This document shows, piece by piece, positions 12,501-22,560 of a DNA stretch of 64,000 bases; positions within the stretch are counted from its first letter, which is position 1, and each line of letters begins with the position of its first letter. The notes beneath the pieces are model-generated. The model did not search any database. It was not told the origin of the DNA and was given only the letters and a program-made list of their open reading frames with translations. Position numbers and translations under genes: made by a program. Where the stretch lies: the NCBI GenBank assembly GCA_900618795.1, contig UYJD01000002.1:611150-675149 (forward strand), given 5' to 3'. This DNA is from Cyanodermella asteris. Taxonomy: Eukaryota > Ascomycota > Lecanoromycetes > Ostropales > Stictidaceae.

Positions 12501-14724
12501 GGCACGTGAGGAGGTTCTGAACATTTCATGACCCTTCCAGCAGACAGATGCCCTGAAGCCTGCTCAGGAGCGCAGGCTGACCGTGCATGCCAATTGGGAG
12601 CTCGATAATCCGCAAGGAGCACTAAAATCCTGGGCTCGCTTAGCCCTGTCATTAGCCTGCGATGGCGCCGATTTGGGCACATGGGTCTGGCCACGGATGT
12701 TTGGTCTATCCTAAAACGTCATGTGTGACGAATCGCGCCGACGATCGCTGCTGATTCGAGGCAGAAGTCGTTGGGGCGTGCCCTGGTCGAACCTTAAGGA
12801 TGATAAAGCGTTGGCTGCCACAGTCGATCTAGATCCGATCGCGTGGTTGTACGAAGCTCAACTTGCGTTTCGCGGCAGTAGCCACATGTCCATGTTCAGG
12901 CTGTAGCGACGAGGCGGAAGGCGTTACTTGCTAACGTTTCCGTTTATTGCCTTGTGGCAGCAAGAGAAGCTTTGCATGCTAACGACCGGGGGCAGCGAGA
13001 GTTTAGCCCGTCGAGTCGCTGACGTCTTTCGGCCAGTCTACCAGAAGTCCCACGCATCACCAAGCATGGAGGCTGTCATCGACATACTTCTTGTATACGT
13101 GACCAGAATAAACAACATTACTGCACGAGGGGAGTTTCTCCCGCACGCGTGTAATATCTCTGCTTCACCAATCACAAGTCCTCTTGTGTGAAGGATATGG
13201 AGACGATCCTTCTTGGGCATGGAAACAACGCAATACTTTGAGGCGCCAAGTGAGCTTTCGCCTTGGCCATCTTGGTTGTGAGCGAAACCCTTTCAGCGAA
13301 TGCTGTAATGTGCCCCCATTTTCCTGCACTTCTGTCTACCTGAAGCACTCGAAAATTGTGCAAAGTGACCTCCTGGACGAACGATTGAAACTCACTACGC
13401 TCCGCTGAAGACTGCTGCAAGACCAACGAAGTGTTTCACGCTTACGTTTTGTGAACGCGCGGTTGCGAGATGAAAGCAATCAGAGACGAGTTATGCAAGA
13501 TGGTCGGCCCGTGTGCTCGTTGCAATCGTGGGACAACAGCGCGATTTGGATAATCGATCAAGCATCGGCCCTCGTGTTGCGCATTCTCGTTATTCATAGA
13601 CAGCCGCACAGTTATGTAAAAGATTGGAAGTCCAGCTGCCTGCAGCGAAACCGGGGTTATTACTATGACAGTGTCTGTGCAGGTCCGCGAAGGTACGTAC
13701 AGTTTCGGCGTGCCCGACATCCACCAACGGTCGAAAGCCCCAGGCGTGCCGTGTCGTTGAAAAGTCAACGGAAATACGATGGGTGAAGGCGAAATGGGCG
13801 CCGTGGTTAGCATACGCCGGCGCCGCCTTGAGAGTCGTTCTCAATGGCCGCTCTGGCCACGATTAGATCACAACAGCTTGAGCAGAAGCAATTCCACACA
13901 TCCTAGCTGCTCCGCGACGAGGCCGATGAAGCACGAATATATGAACGCCGTGCCCATCGTGACTGGCTTTGTTGAGAAGACGGCCCCTTTGGAACTCCGC
14001 AAGGCGATTCTGCTGAACTAGTAGTATGTCCTGAGATGATCTCTGGTGACACGGTTGGCCGCCTTGCGCTAGACCCCGCCCCAAAAGCATGCCTGTTCAC
14101 TTTGCAAGAATAGAAAGGAGGTTACCAGCAGAAGCGAAGTTCATGGCGAAAGCAAGTGATGGCAATCGTGATACCAGGACTTGGAATGCATCCGAGTAGG
14201 TGACATGAATATCTGAATGATGGTCCCCATACCAAAACAAGACCTCAAATGATTGGTAATCTGCCGTCTGCACTTTGGTGTTGACGCGCAAAACACGACC
14301 GTTGTAAATTAGTGGCTTTAATCTCCAAGCCCATGATGCTGAATGGCATGCATCCCAATTTCACGACCGGCATCAGCTGTTTCGGGGGCTTTGTCGAATT
14401 AACGGGTGCCAAGGCGAATGGCACGTGAGATTTTGCTAGCCAGTTCTGGGTTGACCGTCGCGTTCCAAAACTTTTGTTTAGCACACTGTTCGCGTCGAAG
14501 GCGAGCTAGATTACACAACTTTGGCAGATACCTCCAAGCAGCCGATGTCATGGCAAAAACAACAAAAGGCCTCATCCCCAGCCCTGGGTGCCCTGGTCAT
14601 GCGCTGTACTTGAGTTAACAAGTGCATAGACCTTGCGAATACCGATACTGCCAGCCATGACTCCACAGTCGTCCCGCTTCCCCGTTCCAGGAAGAGAAGA
14701 GCAGACAACCCAGTTGGTGAACAG
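9539..14724. other. 5.2 kb divergent intergenic region between Myb gene and RCC1
   Basis: No recognisable gene. Short frames occur on both strands (for example plus 10210-10671, which begins at GTG) but have biased, proline/serine/leucine-rich or random-looking translations. The part around 10300-10440 on the plus strand is a pyrimidine-rich stretch like a fungal promoter. Long upstream regions are common for developmental regulators in filamentous fungi, so some of this may be control DNA for the Myb gene; that is inference. Confidence 0.45.
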
Positions 14725-16211
14725 ATGAACTCTGGGAAACGCATGAAGGCGTCTCGCAAAAGTTCACAACCCAAGTCAAAAGAAACCAAACCTCGCAAGG
14801 ATGGTGATGAAGTCGATGCTGCGGTGAATCGTCGTCTCATCGACACAGCTCCTGCAACTACTCCAGAACCGGCAAGACCAATCAGACTTTATGTGTTTGG
14901 CGCTGGTGATGGTGATGAGCTTGGACTGGGCCCTAAGGGCAGGAATGCCTCGAAACCGCGGCTGAACCATCTTCTCGAGCCGGATGATCCTTCCAAGATT
15001 CACATTACTCAATTCTGCTGCGGCGGCATGCATACCGTCGCCTTGACAACCGACAACAAAGTCGTCACCTGGGGCGTTAATGACAACGGTGCTCTTGGAA
15101 GAGATACTACGTGGACGGGAGTTTTCCGTGATGCCGACGCAAGTTCTAGCGACGAGGACGAAGAAGAACTCAATCCGTACGAATCTACTCCAACTGAGAT
15201 ACCTGAAGATTGCTTCGCCCTAGGCAGCAAGATCATCCAGGTTGCTGCTGGCGACAGCTGTACTCTCGCTCTCACAGACGCTGGTACTGTCTATGGATGG
15301 GGAACTTTCCGCGTATAGTCAAATTACATGTCAACATTCGGTCTTGCGTTGCTAACGTATCATAGAATCCCGAAGGCTCGGCTCGGTTCGGGTATGACAA
15401 TACCGGGAAGGTCATTGAAAAGCAGCTGTCTCCGCTTCATCTCTCTGGCCTCAAAAACATTACTCAAATCGCTTGTGGAGCCAACCACGCCTTGGCTCTT
15501 GATGCTAATGGTGTCATCTGGGGCTGGGGCTCGGGTCACCAGAATCAACTAGGGCGCCGTCTTTTCGGCCGTAATCAGGATGGCCTTGTACCTCGTCGAA
15601 TTGAGATATTCCGCCAGAAAGGCAAGTATATTGCGTGTGGCGAATATCACGCGCTGGCTGTTGATACAAGAGACAACGTTTGGGCATGGGGTCTCAACAA
15701 CTATGGCCAGGCTGGCGACATGGAATCCGCTGGTGATAACGCAGCCTTGCTACCTCATCCTGTCAAGATCAAAGATCTTTGCGGCCGTGGCGTAACTATG
15801 CTTGACGGCGGCGCTCACCACTCGGCTGCAATTACTGCCGAAGGCGTCTGCCTAACATGGGGTAGGATTGACAGCGGCCAATTGGGTGTAACCATTACAT
15901 CTGAGATGCTGAACGACCCGACGTGGATCCGCTACGACGAGCGTGAAACGCCTCGTATCTGCCTCCGCCCCACGAGACCTCAGGGTGTAGGCAAAGTTGC
16001 TCAAGTCGCATGCGGTACTGATCACACTATTTTCGTTGGAATAGATGGTCTGGCGTATTCGACGGGCTTTGGACCAATGGGACAACTTGGGCTTGGATCC
16101 GAAGAGGAAGTCAAGACGGCACAACAAGTAAAAAGCAAGCATACGGATGGCAAGACTTTGAAGCTTGCAGGAGCCGGTGGCCAGTTCTCTATTGTTGCTT
16201 CGCTAGCATGA
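14725..16211 (+). CDS. RCC1: RCC1-family Ran guanine nucleotide exchange factor
   Basis: Exons 14725-15312 and 15366-16211; the 53-nt intron starts GTATAG, has a GCTAAC branch site and ends CATAG. The product is 477 residues, near yeast Prp20 (482). A basic N-terminal tail with KSSQPKSKE and KPRKDGDE (about residues 1-50) could bind chromatin or act as a nuclear signal. It is followed by a seven-bladed propeller of RCC1 repeats. Typical blade motifs are seen: YVFGAGDGDELGLG, CGGMHTVALT, TWGVNDNGALGRD, AAGDSCTLAL, WGWGSGHQNQLG, CGEYHALAVD, WGLNNYGQAG, and STGFGPMGQLGLG. An acidic insertion (SSDEDEEE) sits in the second blade, as in other fungal RCC1 proteins. The known role is nucleotide exchange on Ran at chromatin, setting the RanGTP gradient for nuclear transport and spindle assembly. 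The karyopherin at 37294-40735 depends on that gradient. Confidence 0.95.
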
Positions 16212-19200
16212 AAAGAGGATTCTGATTGACGGGATAAGACTTGGTATGGCAATTGCTCATCGAGCCTGCTCGATATATGCTCATATAGTATCTAGTGTGT
16301 ATATGCGGAGACAGACCGATAGTTGTGATGGCAGGCACGACAATGTCTATAACACTTTAAAGATTGTTGGAATCGGGTGGTGCTGTGGGAGAGCCGACCT
16401 TGCACCATGAGGGTGTGGGAAGCCAAAGTCAAAGTGGGGATGATGTCGATGGCTGCAATGAGCTTTTTGAGTTTCCATCTTTAGCTGCACGCTCCGGCGC
16501 AGCAGTGTCAACGAGCGAAACCATCTCGCTGGGGCGAAAGGCAGTTCTCACTGGCCGTCAGACACGTTTTCTGCGGCTGCGAGGCGTGGTGGCGTCTGGA
16601 GGGCCCAGACTTCATAGCCACGCCCAGCTCAACGGCAATTTCACGGTAGTTGTCAAGACCTGGTTCAACATGTAGCGAGCTGTGTGGTCTAGATACGCCC
16701 AAAGCCATTGCTGTCATCGACACGTCGCCGCGTCGACGGCGTTTGCTTCACGACTGCGGAGCGACTACATTCGACACCCAGAAATACTGCAGCTTCTGCC
16801 GCGAAATGAGCGTATTGGAAATGGCCTGTTTGGTCATACGCGCAGCGTCCTCGTAAGCATTCCTGTTGCTCGTACCGAAGCATGTGCATTGAATTTGTAC
16901 CAGCGCCACAGACCATGGCGCCGCCACTTTCGCGTCCAGACACGTACCCAACTTTCGACACCTGTGCCGAGTTCGGGAATTGTTGCTGATGTCGCATGAC
17001 TCGACGTCTCACAGAGCCTGCTTACAGCACTGTCGCAACAGAGCCATCAGGACATGCGCAGGCAAGGCCTTTCGAGTGAGTCCAGGCGTTCGGCTAGGTA
17101 CAAACGTCCGCTCATGGCTCATGTCACGCGCAAAGCGGCAGATAAGGGAGACAAGTACCTTCACGACAGTCACCACCAAGTGTCAGGAATCGGAAGCGTT
17201 GGTCTTCCGCGCCGTTTGGCCAACGTGGCATTTCTCAACGGTCGCGCTGGGTCCAAACGGAAACCTTGCTGATCGGGTTTCGTTGCTGCGCACACCCCCT
17301 TTTTGCGGCTCCTTGCCATGTACAATAATCCCAGAGTATTGTACGTATGTATTGTTCCCGTATTCCTCGGCGCCTTTGCTTGGCTGCTCGCTAACTGCCG
17401 TTGTTTTGGGCATAGCGTCACGCTTGCATGTGGTTCTTTCAGCAAGTCGTTGCGTTCAACCACCATGTTCATTTACTTACATGCGTACCTCCTTCGTCTG
17501 CGTTTTCCCGGCCAATCCCTGGTCGCCGGTGTCGTCTACTAAGCGCATGGCCTGCTGCAAAGCCTCGTGGCTCTCAGAATCTGCCGCCCCTTGGCGCACT
17601 GGGCGTCTGCTTGAGCTGGTTGAGCATGCCGTACGCTCTCGTACAGGCCGTCTAAAGGAAGGGCCAAGTCCGCTCGTCTCGAGCCATACAAGGTGCCTCG
17701 ACTCAGTGGCTCTATTTTCGGTCTCCGATCCCGGCAGTAAAACGTCGAGTCGTACGCTGTCGAGGAACGCGGTTGCTCACATCGATGCGGGCGCAAGATT
17801 CATAAGCAGATGCCGAAGCGCTCATCCTGGAAGAAAAAGCCAAGTCGATTTTGCTGTGACAGCAAACGACCGCTCTTCACAATCCTTTGTTCCGATGAAA
17901 ATTCATATGAATTTTATGCGACTAAGTATGCAGCGATCTCTGAACAAGGATACCTGGCTTCGGCCCGAAAGACCATCTACGATGCAAATGCACACGACCG
18001 GCGAATGCCTGCAACCCGCAACACACCGATCTTAATCTCGATGTTGCGGGCCTGTGATTGTCGACATGGGAGTATACCTATCGCGACGCGAAGGAGGATT
18101 TGGGCGCTGCTGCTGCGCACTACGCAATGGGCAGCGCAGCTCCTTGCCCGAGTCGGTAAACCGCCAACGCAGTCAAGGAGCAATCGAGGATCGCTTTGCC
18201 ATCGTAGCGGAGTCTCCCCCCACTATTCGAGCATCATGTTCGTCCAGCTCTCTCCGGCATAACAAAGGGTGACAGCAATGACGATGACAGCCACCGTACA
18301 CGTTGCTCGAGCCGCCGGCCAGTTTGCCGAGTGACGATCCCATACTCCCGATCTCTGCAACGTGGTTGGTACAGTCTGCTGGAGATCACCCTCCATGTAT
18401 GTAGACAAAGCCGTCAAGGTTGCTGTCGACGTCCCCACTCCGTTGCGCCTGCTATCTACCCGCAGACAAGTAGATTTCTGTGTGAAATACCTCCCATCCT
18501 TGGCCATAACGGCATGTGGGAAAGCCGCTGCCACCATCTTCTGGCCGCCAACGGTCGCGCTCGAACTTCAGGAACATGTTTCACTTTCACCATGGTGGGC
18601 CCGTGCCGTGCAAATCTGACCTTGTCTTTCGTCTAAATAGTGCAATCAGAGTCGTCGCACTGCAACTCTCGGTGCTTGTTTTCAGGTCGGTCGCGTCTCT
18701 TTTCCTATTCTGGGATACACTCAGCCAATTTCCTAGGTCTTTCCTGGTCCATCTTGAAACACATCGAACAGGGTGTGTGTACAAATGACCTGCATGAATC
18801 TGGCAGCTTTTTCGCCGGGGTGTTCAGATCTTGTCTCGCTCTCCACGAGTGGCTCCCCAGCGCCTTTACGCCAAATTCCAAATCGCTCCTGCATTCAACC
18901 CTGCTAGTTTCACTCTTTCGGCATCCCCAATCTCGCAGCTTGCTTCATGCAGACGCCGGCACCTGCGGGTATCCTACGAATAGGACCTCTGCTCACCTGA
19001 ATCCTGTTCTCCAGTGCCTACAGGTTCCACCTAGGGCCACTTGTCGATCAGTGACGATGGGTCGGCTACCCAGAACACGTCTTTTCAGGTGCCGTGGCAT
19101 GCATGCTGCCATGTCTTGTTCCTTTATCGTCAACCATTGGCTCCTAAACAGGAGTTGTTGAGCTTTGACATTGCCCGCACATCTTCGATCTGCCCGAGTA

Positions 19201-20267
19201 CCACCCCATCCTGTCAGCCAACCCGGAGTTATTGATGTTTCGATCACGATGCCCGGGCGAGTGCTATTGCTAGGGTATCCCTGCCCGATCCCGCCGGATG
19301 TTTGAAGTCACTCATGTAATTTGTGAACGTCGCTGAGCCTGTCAAATTTGGGAGCAATTTGAGATATAGTACTTGTAATACCACGTGGCCCTCAACGATG
19401 CGGTTACCTCGTGGACGCGGGCTGTCTCGACATGGCCGACGAGAACTAGACCGGCGTGTTGCTCCTCTACGTTGAAACCAAGCGCGGGACCTATCGCAAA
19501 CTGGACCAGCTCGTCGGGCTGAGCGGATACCGGCAGGGGAGATCCTCGCCCTCCAATGCTAGCTGCGCGCCATCTCCACCCTCCAATCAATGGTGCGACA
19601 CTGGGTCCTGGGGCCTGGCTTCAACCTGGTCCACGACGCACCAATGCCATGTGCTTGCTGCACGGAGCGGTGCAAAACAAAAGCCAGCTGGAGCTGCAGT
19701 GATTCCATTTTTGCGTGCAAATGCGACGATGCAGCTCTTGCTGTGCGTCGCAGAAATCCTTTACTATGATTTCAAACTCCGTTGGCTGGAATGGTAGGAG
19801 GAGGATGCTTCAAGCCCAGATTTACAAGTTTGTCCCATCAGGTTTGTTTGGTATAATCTTCGCCCCAAGTTGTTTCCTGGTTGGTGAGGGAGGATGAGTG
19901 AGACGTTACTGCTTGGTTGACTCAGCCAAGGAGGATCACATTCGCTTCTATTTCCAATATCAGGTATATCGACATTATAAATTCAGGGCACAATAATTTC
20001 ATATCATTCAAGAGATACCAGTCGATCCTTGATCCCGGCGTGACTCTAGTCATCGCCGTCGGGAACTATACACCCGCCCGGTGGACTGGCGGACAAAGTA
20101 TTGTTTGCGTGGGTCTGAAAGTCTCATACGTTCAACTGGTCTTTTTTCCCCAAATCCTGCGCATATTGATTTCCGAATGGGTTACCAGGGCGAAACGCTC
20201 TGGTTCGAAACACACAACCCTGTGGCTGTGGATACCGGCGCATTCATGTGTACACCAAAGATCCTCG

Positions 20268-20289
20268 CTCTCTCTCTCTCTCTCTCTCC
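20268..20289 (+). repeat. CT dinucleotide microsatellite
   Basis: Uninterrupted CT repeat of roughly ten units, followed by CTTTCTTTTTTT. Simple repeat in non-coding sequence. Confidence 0.85.
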
Positions 20290-20791
20290 TTTCTTTTTTT
20301 GTATCGTCATTTGAACCTGGAAGCATGTCCCATATACAGGCCTCGCTACATCAAACCGGCCTGTAAAAAATCATTCTCCGGCCCCAATAACCTCCACAGA
20401 CCAGGTCCCTCCGCCCGGATGGGCGTGAAGTCGACAACAACGACGCCAGCTCGGTTCCAGATTTAGCGAAAGTACTACCCCTCCCCCCCTAAAATAGCTA
20501 TAAACGACACGTACCTGGGTCCTTCGCCACCCACGCCATCACAATGCAACCCAGAGCCCTTCTGCAAGATCGAGACCTCGATCGTTTCCCTCTCGATCCC
20601 AGCACAAAGGGCAGCCAATGCAAGCACCTTGGCCTCGACCAACTGTCCTATTCATGGAACTCTCATTCTATCCTTTGACGGAACGATGAGACTCGAAACG
20701 ATCGTGTTCCAAATACAGAGATACTTCTTTTTTATTCTCTCTCTTCCTGTTGCACCGATATCCACACACGCACACAAACAAACACAAACAA

Positions 20792-20967
20792 ACTCACATA
20801 CTCACATACTCACATACTCACATACTCACATACTCACATACTCACATACTCACATACTCACATACTCACATACTCACATACTCACATACTCACATACTCA
20901 CATACTCACATACTCACATACTCACATACTCACATACTCACATACTCACATACCCACATACTCACAT
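20792..20967 (+). repeat. ACTCACAT octanucleotide tandem array, 22 copies
   Basis: Twenty-two head-to-tail copies of the 8-base unit ACTCACAT; one near the end is changed to ACCCACAT. A degenerate CACACA/CAAACA stretch precedes the array. Because 8 is not a multiple of 3, every forward frame is open through it and reads an eight-residue repeat, which makes spurious long ORFs around 20629-21316. The near-perfect identity of units suggests recent expansion by slippage. Confidence 0.95.
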
Positions 20968-22560
20968 GCACGGTCCCACTTGTTTCTACCCCCCAAACGC
21001 CGTTAAGCGTGTTGAACCCGATTGTTCCTGCACACATGTTCCCACGCGCTCGTACGACCCAACCCGGCTCAACCCGGCTCGGCCTGACCGTCTACGGCGC
21101 CGGGCCGCCATCTCAAGGCGAACGCGGAGGAGAGGGGAGGGGAGAGGAGCGCAGCGCTCTTCTCACCCCCTCCCCCTGGTCGTGGATTGCTCGATGCCGG
21201 CCTCGCCTGTTTTGACCTCCCTAGGCCCCATCACCCTGGCCGACGCAGAAAAGGAAAAGAAGAAAGAAAAAAGAAAAAAGAAAAAAAAGGGAAGACTCTT
21301 TTACAACGCACGCTGACGGTGGAAACTGAGTTTCTTTTGCTGGGACCGTGACTGCTGGGTCGTCTCTCGGCCTCGTCTGAACCGGTCTAGCGTTCGTGAT
21401 GACCGCACACCTAGGAGGATCCCGAGCCCGGGGTAAAATAAAAATTAGAAAGAAAAAAAAAACAGGATGCATTTTCCTTTCCTTTCTTGTCGGTTCCTTT
21501 TTTTCCCCTCATGCAAGGGCTAACCAAGAAATCCGACTCGAGGCGTTTTTCTTTGTGCCTCCCCTCCGTCCCCCTTCCCCCGGGGTCTGCTTGGTTTCAA
21601 AAACACGCCTGCGGCCTGGGCGGGACGATGTGCGTTCCCTCGGCGTGGCGAACGAATCGGGCGGGTTTGGGAACCGGCATATTTGTCATTGCTTTTTTTG
21701 CATTTGGCAGCTCGGAGAGGGTTGGTGCGGTGTGGTGACGCTTCCGATGATATATTCTTGTGGTGCTTCAATTTTTGTTGTTTATAGGAGGAGGAAAGCA
21801 TGCATGTTACGGAGGAGCTCCTTGGGCGGATTGTTTTCCTGAACTCTTTGAAGTCGAGGACTTTGTTTGAGTTCGGGTTCTGGCTTGGGTGGGTGCTGAG
21901 CCCCCTGCTGTGTTGTTGTTGGTGCTTGACGTTCGTCTTCGGTGGTGGCCGCAGAATGCTCGTCACGTTTTGCTGCTCGACAGCTCCTGTGCAAGCTTCG
22001 GAGTGTGCTTATGATCTTTCTTTGATTTTGTCGAGACTCCTGTTGCTGACCCTGTTCTACAATCGTGGCGCTGCTGTTCAAGGTGTTTTCTTCAGTAACG
22101 AGAATACATTGAATCGGAATATCAAAGCTATTTCCATCCTACGCACATATTTGGCGCGGATTGTCGTTGCAAACGTTTGTCTATAGGTGCTGCATAGTAG
22201 TGAGCACTGTATCCTCTTGCCGTTCCTTTGCTGCAAATTAGTTGGTTAGCTTTCGAGTATCAACTAAGTTTTGTTGCAAACGGCCGAAACTTCCACAGTG
22301 AGGCACGAAGCACGGCAGTGGACCTTTCTCATCTAGATGAAATTCATGAATTGGCAAGAGACCTACGGCAGCATCTGGCCGGATCTGAAAGCGAATAGAT
22401 CACTATCTGAGTCAACACTCATCGGAAGCATGATGCCACCTTAGCCTGAGCAAAAGCCAGTCCACGGTAAAATGTAAAGATGCGATTTCACTATACAAAT
22501 TCATTGTCGTGAAAATGTCCTTCGAGCGGTAAACACCGATTATCCTGTGATAATCTGACT

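Larger units (their letters stand above)
16212..22560. other. 6.3 kb convergent intergenic region without a recognisable gene
   Basis: This lies between the 3' ends of RCC1 and the 768-residue gene. Many short frames are present. The longest (plus 16980-18035) starts at a non-ATG codon and translates to a Cys/Ser/Arg-rich sequence with no family likeness, so I do not call it. The second half is rich in simple sequence: a CT run near 20268, the ACTCACAT array at 20792-20967, and purine tracts near 21245-21295 and 21450. A small plus frame at 21800-22186 starts with ATG and reads 128 residues, Leu/Cys/Phe-rich, but has nothing else to support it. Confidence 0.45.

Noticed and set aside
16980-18035. 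351-codon plus frame in the 6 kb gap
   Set aside because: Starts at a non-ATG codon, has random-looking Cys/Ser/Arg-rich sequence, resembles no family, and is flanked by equally open frames in other phases.
20629-21316. Two long plus frames reading an eight-residue repeat
   Set aside because: They exist only because the octanucleotide array contains no stop in any forward frame.
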